DNA from: Pyrinomonadaceae bacterium | GTDB taxonomy: Bacteria; Acidobacteriota; Blastocatellia; Pyrinomonadales; Pyrinomonadaceae | Reading direction: 5' to 3' | Length of the DNA: 6,513 nucleotides | Assembly: GCA_013695245.1 (NCBI GenBank) | Contig: JACDAW010000504.1 | Span: 1 to 6,513 of the forward strand | Part shown: positions 1 to 6,513 of the stretch, piece by piece | Numbering within the stretch: the first letter of the stretch is position 1 | How the letters are laid out: every line of letters starts with the position of its first letter | Translations under genes and position numbers: made by a program | The notes under the pieces: model-generated | What the model was told of the DNA's origin: nothing | Seen by the model: the letters and a program-made list of their open reading frames with translations, nothing else | The model's database searches: none

Positions 1-2114
1 ACCAAGTAGCTCAAGACGCCGTAGAGGCCGATGGACGTCAGCAGCAGCGCGAGTCCGGCGAAGATGCTCATCAATGTTGTCGTAAATCTCTCAGCCGCGA
101 CTGACGAACTAACGACTTCACTGAGCGGTCGGATGTTGGCGACGGGCAGTTGCGGATCGACTTCGCGCACCGCTCTGCGAAGCGCCGCGCCCAGATCAAT
201 TGGCTCGGACGTTTTGACGATCCAAGAGGTGAGAAACCAACGGTTCGTCGCCACCGTCATACTGTCCGGCACTTGCGACGCGGGCGTGTAAACGGTCGGC
301 GCAACGGGGCGATCAAATCCTCTCTCTTTAACATCACCGACGATGCCGACAACCTGATGATTTTTACCGTTAAGCGTGACCTCACGTCCCACCGGATCGT
401 CCGTTCCCCGGATGCGTCGCGCGAGCGTTTCGTTAAGTATGATGACAGGTTGTGAGTTCGCCGTATCGCTAGGCGAGAAATCGCGCCCGCGCCGTCTCGT
501 GATTCCGAGCGCGCCGAAATAATCTCCGCCGACCGCGCGCGCTTCGACCGACATCCCTGCAACTTCCGGGCGACCTTCGACGACGATGTTGTTATTGAGT
601 CCGCGCTCCATTGGCAGACTTGGCACGGTTGCGACGGCAGTGATGCCGGGCAGCGCCCTGATCTTCTCCATCACTTGCTGTTGCAGATTCCAGCTTTGCG
701 CGGTCGTTTGATAACGCGCGGAGTTAAGTGAAACCTGCACCGTGGTGACGTTCTGCGGATCGAAGCCGAGCGTTTGTGAACGCAGTTTGATGAAGCTTTG
801 AATCAAGAGCGTCGCGCCGACTAAGAGCACGAGCGAAAGAGCGACCTGTCCGGCAATGGTCAAACCGCGCAGGCGCGCGCCGAGTTTCGTCACGCCCGCG
901 CGACCCGCCACAGACTTGAGCGAATCGTTGACATCAACGCGCGTCGCCTGCACTGCGGGAGCGATGCCGAACAGCAGGCTCGTGACGAACGCGGCGAGCA
1001 CGGCGAAAAGGGCGGCGTTCGCATCAAGACTGATCTCTTCCAAGCGCGGCAAGCCCTCAGGACTCAAAGCGAGCAGCGCGGGCACGCTCCACACCGCGAG
1101 CAGCAACCCGGCGGCAGCGCCGACGAGCGCGAGCAGCACGTTCTCCGTCATCATCTGTCGAATGATACGCCAGCGGCTCGCGCCGAGCGCGACGCGCACC
1201 GCAAGTTCTCCGCGCCGGTTGGTGGATTGTGCGAGCAGCAAATTCGCCACGTTCGCGCACGCGATCAAAAGCACGAAGCCAACCGCACCGAACAACACCC
1301 AGAGCAGCTTCCCAACGTTGCCGACAATTGATTCTTGATAAGACAAGAGGCGGATGCCTCTCTCGCTGTTGCCGATGTGACCCGGATAAGCATTGCGAAA
1401 TTGCGACAGAAGCGCGTCCATCTCGGCTTGCGCCTGCGCGGGCGTAACACCGTCTTTGAGTCGCGCAAGCATGTTCGTGTTGTGTCCTTGATCCTTCGGA
1501 TTCGCTTGCAAGCGCAGAGGTGTGAAAACGTCAACCGGAGTTTCAAAATGAAATCCGGCGGGTAGGACTCCGACTATTGAGCAGCTTTGCCCGTTGAGTT
1601 CGATCTGCCTGCGGATCGTTCCCGGATCGCCGCCGAAATAGTTGCGCCACAAATCGTTGCTGATCACGGCGGCGCACGGCGCGCTCGGCTGATCTTCTTC
1701 CGGCGTGAACGCACGCCCCAGCGCGGGACTCACTCCGAGCACGCGGAAAAAACTTTCCGACGCGCGTATGCCGCGCACGCGCTGCGGCTCTGCGCCGCCC
1801 GCGAGATTAAAGCCCGAACTCGTCGGCGCATACGCGGACGTTTCGGCAAACGAGCGGCTGTTCTCTTTCCAGAAAACGTACTGCGTCGCCGTCACTGCCG
1901 GAGTTTCACTCTTGCCCCACTGCCAGTAAGCCTGAACGATGCGCTCCGCCTGCGGGTAAGGCAGCGGACGCAGGATCACCGAATTGATGACGCTAAAGAT
2001 CGCCGTGTTCGCCCCGATGCCGAGCGCCAGAGTCAACACTGCGATCAGCGTGAAGCCCGGCTTGCGCGCGAGCATTCGCGCGCCATAACGAACGTCGTGC
2101 CACAAGCTTTGCAT
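1..2114 (-). CDS. Gene C: ADOP-type duplicated MacB/FtsX permease, 3' end outside window
   Basis: I translated this frame codon by codon: 704 codons from the ATG at 2114 are open to the left edge without a stop. About 100 residues (the rest of the last FtsX-like domain) should lie outside. The start is well fixed: an in-frame TGA at 2118-2120 leaves only GTG 2117 or ATG 2114, and GGAGG sits 6 nt before the ATG. Layout: TM1 21-43 (LALGIGANTAIFSV), periplasmic MacB core domain about 45-268 (LWRNYFGGDP, VGVLPAGF), TM2 270-295 (LLIACANVANLLLA), loop ELAVRVALGASR, TM3 323-345, TM4 367-390 followed by APAVQATRVDV, TM5 417-439, second periplasmic domain about 441-680 (ILNETLARR), TM6 from 681 (SIGLYGVLSYL at the edge). 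No ATPase motif is present in the visible part. Two cysteines, 147 and 178, lie in the first periplasmic domain and have no counterpart in gene B. The family assignment is firm and the substrate unknown. Confidence 0.95.
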   Translation of the reverse strand, partial: MQSLWHDVRYGARMLARKPGFTLIAVLTLALGIGANTAIFSVINSVILRPLPYPQAERIVQAYWQWGKSETPAVTATQYVFWKENSRSFAETSAYAPTSSGFNLAGGAEPQRVRGIRASESFFRVLGVSPALGRAFTPEEDQPSAPCAAVISNDLWRNYFGGDPGTIRRQIELNGQSCSIVGVLPAGFHFETPVDVFTPLRLQANPKDQGHNTNMLARLKDGVTPAQAQAEMDALLSQFRNAYPGHIGNSERGIRLLSYQESIVGNVGKLLWVLFGAVGFVLLIACANVANLLLAQSTNRRGELAVRVALGASRWRIIRQMMTENVLLALVGAAAGLLLAVWSVPALLALSPEGLPRLEEISLDANAALFAVLAAFVTSLLFGIAPAVQATRVDVNDSLKSVAGRAGVTKLGARLRGLTIAGQVALSLVLLVGATLLIQSFIKLRSQTLGFDPQNVTTVQVSLNSARYQTTAQSWNLQQQVMEKIRALPGITAVATVPSLPMERGLNNNIVVEGRPEVAGMSVEARAVGGDYFGALGITRRRGRDFSPSDTANSQPVIILNETLARRIRGTDDPVGREVTLNGKNHQVVGIVGDVKERGFDRPVAPTVYTPASQVPDSMTVATNRWFLTSWIVKTSEPIDLGAALRRAVREVDPQLPVANIRPLSEVVSSSVAAERFTTTLMSIFAGLALLLTSIGLYGVLSYL

Positions 2115-2120
2115 CACTCA

Positions 2121-2125
2121 CCTCC
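2121..2125 (-). promoter_or_regulatory. Shine-Dalgarno of gene C (GGAGG)
   Basis: The minus strand reads GGAGG, then TGAGTG, then ATG, a 6-nt spacing identical to that of gene B. The GTG directly before the ATG would be only 3 nt away, so ATG 2114 is the better start. The in-frame TGA overlaps this spacer, so no longer N-terminus is possible. Confidence 0.85.
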
Positions 2126-2143
2126 ACTGAACTTTCCCTTGTA

Positions 2144-4570
2144 TTATTCATATCTGAGTGCAACCATCGGATCGACTTTCGTCGCCCGGCGTGCAGGGAT
2201 GTAACAAGCGACGAATGCCACAACAGACAGCAGCAGCGAGATGCCGATAAAAGTGAACGGATCGGTCGCACTCACGCCGTAAAGCAAGTTGGAGAGAAGT
2301 CGGGTCAGCGCGAATGAAGCGGCGAGACCGGACAGCACACCAACAAAGATCAGCGCCATTCCCTGCCCGACGATCATCCTGACAACGTCTTTAGTTTGCG
2401 CGCCCAAAGCCATACGGACGCCGATCTCATGCGTGCGTTGTGTGACGGTGTAAGCGATGACGCCGTAGATGCCAACTGCCGATAAAAGAAGCGCAACGCC
2501 TGCAAAAACGCCGAGCAGGAGCGTATAGAAGCGTGGTTGCGCGACCGATTCCGACATCAACTCTTCCATCGTTTTAGCGCGCGAGACGGGCTGATCCTTA
2601 TCCACAGTTGCTACTGCGCGCTGGAGCGATGGAATGATGCTCGCCGGGTTGGTTTTGGCGCGCACGATCAACGCGGTCGAGAGCCAAGGGCGTTGTAAAA
2701 AGGGAACGTACATCTCGATCTCGGTTTTGTCGCTCAAGTTCATCTGCTTCGTATCGCGCGCGACCCCGACGATCTCATGCGAAACCGGCTCGCTCATGTA
2801 ATGCTTGATCTTGATTCGCTGTCCGACAGGATCACGATCAGGGAAGTAACGACGCGCCATCGTTTCATTGATGATCGCAACGGGCGGAGCAGCCTTATTA
2901 TCGCGTTCGGTAAACTCTCTACCTCTTCCTAAAGAGATGCCCATCGTGTGGAAGTAGCCCGCGCTGATCGCGCTATAGAACGCTTCCTTTTTGTCGCTCA
3001 CCTCCGTGGTTTGCCCCTCGATCTCAAAACCGAAGTTCAAACCGAAGCTAGCGAGCGGCGGGCCTGAATTTAGGGCAACTGATTCGACGCCCGGTAACTT
3101 TTCGACTTCTTCCAAAATGTTTTGGTAAAGTCGCGCGCGTTGATCGTCTTGCAGGTACTTCTGCGTGAGTGGCGGAACGACGTTCGCGGTTAAAAGGTTC
3201 TGCGGGTTAAAGCCCAAATCAACTTGCTGCAGACGCACGAGGCTTTTCATTAATAGCCCCGCGCCGACGAGCAGCAACACCGTCAATGCGATTTCAGAGA
3301 CGACCAGCAAACCGCGCAAGCGTTGCAGGCGCAATCCGGCGGTCGAAGTTCTGCTCGCCTCTTTCAGTGATTCATAGACGTTCGGGTTCGACGCCTTTAG
3401 CGCGGGCAACAAACCGAAAACAAGTCCGGTTATCATTGAGATGCCGAACGTAAAGATGAGCGTTACGCCGTCAATGCGGCTTTCATCCAGACGTGGAAAG
3501 CGCCAGTCCGACGGCATCAGCGACGTAATCGCCTCGACGCCCCAGAGCGCGAGCAGCAACCCGGCCACGCCCCCCGCCAATGCAAGCAGCAAACTTTCGG
3601 TGAGCAGTTGGCGCACGATGCGAGAGCGCGTTGCGCCCATCGCGGTGCGAATCGCCACCTCTCTGTGGCGCGATGCGGCGCGCGCCAACAGCAAATTGGC
3701 GACATTGGCGCACGCGATCAGCAGCACAAAGCCAACCGCGCCGAGCAGGATCAATAAAGACGAGCGAACATTCGTCACGCCTCGTTCATGCAACGGCAAG
3801 AGTCGCACACCCCAACCGGCATTAGTCTCCACATGTTCCGCGGCAAGCCGACTCGCGATCACGTTTATCTCAGCCTGCGCCTGCTCCAACGTGACGCCGG
3901 GCTTGAGGCGCGCAGCAACGGTGAAGTAACGGCTCGCGCGCGGCTTCAGCTCGCCCGAATCCATGAAGAGCGGCGACCACGCTTCAGCATAAGAAGGTTC
4001 TTTAAATTCCGGCGGCATCACGCCGACAACCGTCGCGCTTCTGCCGCCAATCATGAGCGCTTTGCCGATGATGTTTGGATCGCCGCCGAAGCGTTTTTGC
4101 CACAACTGAGAACTGAGAACGATCACGCGATTGCCGCGCAACACATTCTCTTCCGGCAAGATGGTGCGCCCCAGAAGCGGTCTTGTGTTATAGACCTTAA
4201 AGAAATCATCCGAGACTCGCGCGCCGGTGAACTGTTCGGGATGATCACCGCCCGACAGATTGATTGTCCCGCCACTGTAAGCGGTGATGCCCTCGAAAGA
4301 GTTGTTCTGCGCTCGCCAATCAAGATAATCGGCAGGCGACGCGCCGCCGAATTGCTCTTCACCGCCTTTAATGTTGACGGCGAGAACAGCGACCAGACGA
4401 TCCGGCTCGGCGAACGGTAGGGGACGCAAGAGCACAGCGTTGACAACCGAAAAGATGGCGGTGTTCGCGCCGATGCCGAGCGCCAACGCGATGACGGCGA
4501 CAATCGTGAAGCCGGGGTTCTTCCACAACATTCGCAATGCAAAGCGTGCGTCTTGTAAAAGTGTTCTCAT
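2144..4570 (-). CDS. Gene B: complete ADOP-type duplicated MacB/FtsX permease, 808 aa
   Basis: This is a full-length inner-membrane permease of 808 residues, the usual ADOP size. The ATG at 4570 is chosen because GGAGG lies 6 nt upstream and its N-terminus (MRTLLQDARFALRML) aligns with that of gene C. A GTG at 4591 in the same frame would add seven residues and put the Shine-Dalgarno inside the gene. Layout: TM1 21-43 (ALGIGANTAIFSV), periplasmic MacB core domain about 45-270 (LWQKRFGGDPNIIGK, VVGVMPPEF), TM2 272-297 (LLIACANVANLLLA), cytoplasmic loop EVAIRTAMGATR, TM3 322-345, TM4 370-392 followed by PALKASNP, TM5 420-441, second periplasmic domain about 443-680 (IINETMARRYFP), TM6 683-708, loop EIGVRMALGA, TM7 733-757, TM8 771-792, and tail IPARRATKVDPMVALRYE. 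Family knowledge suggests a mechanotransmission or efflux permease working with an ABC ATPase, but none is fused or adjacent here. The substrate is unknown. Confidence 0.97.
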   Translation of the reverse strand: MRTLLQDARFALRMLWKNPGFTIVAVIALALGIGANTAIFSVVNAVLLRPLPFAEPDRLVAVLAVNIKGGEEQFGGASPADYLDWRAQNNSFEGITAYSGGTINLSGGDHPEQFTGARVSDDFFKVYNTRPLLGRTILPEENVLRGNRVIVLSSQLWQKRFGGDPNIIGKALMIGGRSATVVGVMPPEFKEPSYAEAWSPLFMDSGELKPRASRYFTVAARLKPGVTLEQAQAEINVIASRLAAEHVETNAGWGVRLLPLHERGVTNVRSSLLILLGAVGFVLLIACANVANLLLARAASRHREVAIRTAMGATRSRIVRQLLTESLLLALAGGVAGLLLALWGVEAITSLMPSDWRFPRLDESRIDGVTLIFTFGISMITGLVFGLLPALKASNPNVYESLKEASRTSTAGLRLQRLRGLLVVSEIALTVLLLVGAGLLMKSLVRLQQVDLGFNPQNLLTANVVPPLTQKYLQDDQRARLYQNILEEVEKLPGVESVALNSGPPLASFGLNFGFEIEGQTTEVSDKKEAFYSAISAGYFHTMGISLGRGREFTERDNKAAPPVAIINETMARRYFPDRDPVGQRIKIKHYMSEPVSHEIVGVARDTKQMNLSDKTEIEMYVPFLQRPWLSTALIVRAKTNPASIIPSLQRAVATVDKDQPVSRAKTMEELMSESVAQPRFYTLLLGVFAGVALLLSAVGIYGVIAYTVTQRTHEIGVRMALGAQTKDVVRMIVGQGMALIFVGVLSGLAASFALTRLLSNLLYGVSATDPFTFIGISLLLSVVAFVACYIPARRATKVDPMVALRYE

Positions 4571-4576
4571 AAACCG

Positions 4577-4581
4577 CCTCC
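4577..4581 (-). promoter_or_regulatory. Shine-Dalgarno of gene B (GGAGG)
   Basis: On the minus strand the sequence reads AGGAGG, then CGGTTT, then ATG, which puts a strong anti-16S match 6 nt before the ATG at 4570. This decides between that ATG and the upstream GTG at 4591, which has no such site in front of it. Confidence 0.85.
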
Positions 4582-4584
4582 TAT

Positions 4585-4601
4585 AATTCACAAACTGAAT
4601 T
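4585..4601. repeat. Short inverted repeat in the A/B spacer
   Basis: A perfect 6-bp inverted repeat, AATTCA and TGAATT separated by 5 nt, begins at the last base of gene A's stop codon and ends 3 nt before the AGGAGG of gene B. In the transcript it could form a small AU-rich hairpin that leaves the Shine-Dalgarno free. It is too weak and lacks a U-tract, so it is not an intrinsic terminator. It may be chance in a short AT-rich spacer. Confidence 0.35.
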
Positions 4602-6513
4602 CACTCGTACCGTAGCGCGACCATCGGATCAACTTTCGTTGCGCGTCTGGCTGGAATGTAACAAGCTAAGAGCGCGACTATTGCAAGCAGCAACGTCACG
4701 ACGGCAAATGTCACCGGATCGCTTGTGCTGACGCTGTAGAGCAAACTCTTTAACATCCGCGTTGCGGCGTAAGCGGCGACGAGTCCGAGAGCGACGCCTA
4801 GAGCCACGAGCGTCATGCCTTGTCGCAACACGAGGCGAAGCACGTCTGCGCCGCGCGCGCCCAAAGCCATGCGCACGCCGATCTCGCGTGTGCGTCCCGC
4901 GACCGCGTAAGACATCACGCCGTAGATGCCTAAAGCCGCGAGCGCCAGCGCGAGGATGCCGAAACTGCCGAGCAAACCGGCGGCGGCGTGCGCCGGAAGA
5001 AGCGAAAAGCTCATGTGTTCGGTAAGAGTTTTGACGTCATAGACGGGAAGTGTCGCATCAAGCGATTGAACGGTGCGGCGAATTGCGGGGATCGCAGCCG
5101 AAGGTTCGGTGCGCGTGCGCACAAGCAATGTCGCGTGGTTGTTATAGTTTTGAAGCAACGATTGATAGATGAAAGCGTGCGGGCGTTCGCCGAGGCTCAC
5201 GTACTTATAATCTTTGGCGACGCCGACGACTTCAGTGAAGGGGCCGTCTCCGTCGCCGTAGCTTATGCGTTTGCCGATGGCCGTTTCATTCGGGAAAAGC
5301 TGACGCGCAAGCGTTTCGTTGATCACGCAGACGCGCGGCGCATCCTCATGGTCACCGAGTGTGAACTCACGCCCTTCGACAAGCGGGATTCTCAAGGTCG
5401 AAAAGTGTTCCGTTCCTATTTGCGCGTAGTAAACGCTCGGCGGCTTCGCGTCCAGCGGCAAGATTTGTCCTTCACGGAAAACACTCGTTGTTGAATTGTT
5501 AAGACTCAATGGCAGTTTGGTGGCGAGCGTCACGCTCTCGACTTCCGGCAGCGCCGCGACGCGCTCGATCAGTTGTTGGTAAAACGCTTGCCCCTGCCCT
5601 TTGTCGTAGCCTTGCAACCCGACATCAACGGACATCGCCACCATATTCTCAGGCTTGAAACCGGGATCAATCGCGCTCGCCTGTTGAAGGCTGCGCAACA
5701 CGAGTCCCGCGCAGATCAAAAGCAAGAGAGATAACGCCATCTGCCCGATGACCAGAGCATTGCGCAGACGTGAGCGCTTGAATCCGGCGAGCGATGATTC
5801 ATCTTTGAGTGCCGGAATCACATCGGGCTTCGTCGCTTGCAGCGCAGGCACGAGTCCAAAGACGATGCCCGTAAGGATTGCCAGCAACAGCGTAAAGCCG
5901 AGCACGCGCCAGTCAACGCGTAGGTCAACTAAAACAGAAAAATCAATCGGCGGCTTCAAGGCGGTTGCCGCGATATCGGTGACCCACAGCGCGAGCAAGA
6001 TTCCGAGCGCGCCGCCCGCAAGCGAAAGCAACACGCTCTCCGTCAAGAGTTGCCGGATCAATCGCCAGCGACTCGCGCCGAGCGCGAGCCTGATCGCAAT
6101 CTCCTTGCGTCGTTCGGTCGAACGCGCGAGCAGCAAGTTAGCGATGTTGGTGCACGCGAGAAGCAGAACCAGCAGCACCACTCCCATCAGCACTCCACTG
6201 AAGCCGATTGCGCCCGTGCGCAGCATCGGGATGATGCCGAGCGGCACCAACTCGATCTTCGTCCCCTCATTCAGACGCGGATACTCTCGCGCAAGATTCT
6301 GCGCCACAGTATTTAGCTGTCCGCTTGCTTGCTCTGTTGACACGCCAGATTTGATACGTCCGAAGACGAACAAACGTCCGTCGCCGCGCGCTTCCAGATA
6401 ATCGTTGCCCGGCTCGATCTCGCGCTGCATCATCAATGGCACCCACACATCCGGCGCGAAGACTTTGTCCGTGCCGTTTAATTCTTTCGGCGCGACGCCG
6501 ACGACCGTAAAGC
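4601..6513 (-). CDS. Gene A: ADOP-type duplicated MacB/FtsX permease, 5' end outside window
   Basis: The last 636 residues of an inner-membrane permease are visible. The frame stays open to the right edge, so the N-terminus (TM1 and most of the first periplasmic domain, about 190 residues by comparison with gene B) is missing. A GTG at 6448 is an internal valine codon, not the start, because the homology (VVGVAP, then DVWVPL) continues upstream of it. In visible residues: end of periplasmic domain 1 (1-99), TM2 100-129 with ACTNIANLLLARS, cytoplasmic loop EIAIRLALGASR, TM3 about 158-177, TM4 203-224, TM5 252-273, periplasmic domain 2 about 274-508 with VINETLA, TM6 509-535, loop EIGVRMALGA, TM7 562-587, TM8 599-621, and the tail IPARRATKVDPMVALRYE. 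It contains no ATPase motif. In the family, such proteins resemble the MacB permease, which moves or transmits force to periplasmic substrates. The substrate here is unknown. It is the first of the three genes, and its TGA is in frame with gene B. Confidence 0.95.
   Translation of the reverse strand, partial: FTVVGVAPKELNGTDKVFAPDVWVPLMMQREIEPGNDYLEARGDGRLFVFGRIKSGVSTEQASGQLNTVAQNLAREYPRLNEGTKIELVPLGIIPMLRTGAIGFSGVLMGVVLLVLLLACTNIANLLLARSTERRKEIAIRLALGASRWRLIRQLLTESVLLSLAGGALGILLALWVTDIAATALKPPIDFSVLVDLRVDWRVLGFTLLLAILTGIVFGLVPALQATKPDVIPALKDESSLAGFKRSRLRNALVIGQMALSLLLLICAGLVLRSLQQASAIDPGFKPENMVAMSVDVGLQGYDKGQGQAFYQQLIERVAALPEVESVTLATKLPLSLNNSTTSVFREGQILPLDAKPPSVYYAQIGTEHFSTLRIPLVEGREFTLGDHEDAPRVCVINETLARQLFPNETAIGKRISYGDGDGPFTEVVGVAKDYKYVSLGERPHAFIYQSLLQNYNNHATLLVRTRTEPSAAIPAIRRTVQSLDATLPVYDVKTLTEHMSFSLLPAHAAAGLLGSFGILALALAALGIYGVMSYAVAGRTREIGVRMALGARGADVLRLVLRQGMTLVALGVALGLVAAYAATRMLKSLLYSVSTSDPVTFAVVTLLLAIVALLACYIPARRATKVDPMVALRYE

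Noticed and set aside
1..2114. Possibility that gene C is a broken gene, since no long closed frame is seen there
   Set aside because: Codon-by-codon reading gave 704 sense codons with family motifs in the right order throughout. The frame is merely unclosed because the stop lies beyond the left edge.
1993..2271. Minus-strand open frame bridging the B/C junction
   Set aside because: It overlaps the end of gene B and the start of gene C in another frame, and its product shows no family features, while both overlapped genes are well supported.
1095..3565. An 18-base identical stretch in genes C (1095-1112) and B (3548-3565), as a sign of recent gene conversion or a dispersed repeat
   Set aside because: It encodes the same part of TM3 in both genes, and the flanking sequence has scattered, mainly synonymous differences. 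Shared codon choice in a conserved helix explains it.
5748..6401. A 217-codon plus-strand open frame opposite gene A
   Set aside because: It is antisense to a clear, conserved permease. Its translation is rich in Ser, Arg, Ala and Thr with no recognisable domain, as expected for a shadow of a GC-rich gene. The same holds for plus-strand frames at 3788-4420, 1587-2204, 4988-5494, 3441-3929 and 856-1338.
4601..6448. GTG at 6448 as the start of gene A
   Set aside because: The frame continues upstream to the window edge with family sequence (VVGVAP, FAPD), no Shine-Dalgarno is evident, and a start there would remove TM1 and most of the first periplasmic domain.
1..6513. CRISPR array, insertion sequence, tRNA or rRNA
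   Set aside because: There is no regular direct-repeat array, terminal inverted repeats, transposase or RNA gene pattern, and over 99% of the window is taken up by the three permease genes.

Overview
The window is almost entirely coding on the minus strand. It holds three consecutive genes for large, related membrane proteins, read from right to left: gene A (off the right edge to 4601, 5' end missing), gene B (4570 to 2144, complete, 808 aa) and gene C (2114 to the left edge, 3' end missing). Only two short spacers, 30 bp and 29 bp, are non-coding. I saw no RNA gene, mobile element, CRISPR array or intrinsic terminator.

All three are permeases of the MacB/FtsX superfamily in duplicated form. 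One chain carries TM1, a periplasmic MacB core domain and a three-TM FtsX-like domain, and then repeats the same block. This is the architecture called ADOP (acidobacterial duplicated orphan permease). A single chain of about 800 residues with eight TM helices would equal a MacB-type dimer. The family is known for large paralogous sets in Acidobacteriota whose genes are usually not next to an ABC ATPase gene. No Walker A, ABC-signature or Walker B segment occurs in these three proteins. The family, together with a GC content of roughly 55-60% judged by eye, suggests an acidobacterium, but the sequence alone does not prove the taxon.

The genes look like one operon: same strand, 30 and 29 bp spacers, and a GGAGG Shine-Dalgarno exactly 6 nt before the ATG of both B and C. 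Any promoter lies upstream of gene A, beyond the right edge. The TM cores, the putative ATPase-docking loops and the C-terminal tail are strongly conserved between the genes, while the periplasmic domains differ much more. The simplest reading is three old paralogues that share a mechanism and perhaps an ATPase encoded elsewhere, but handle different ligands. The substrate cannot be read from the sequence. The many long plus-strand open frames are antisense shadows of these genes.
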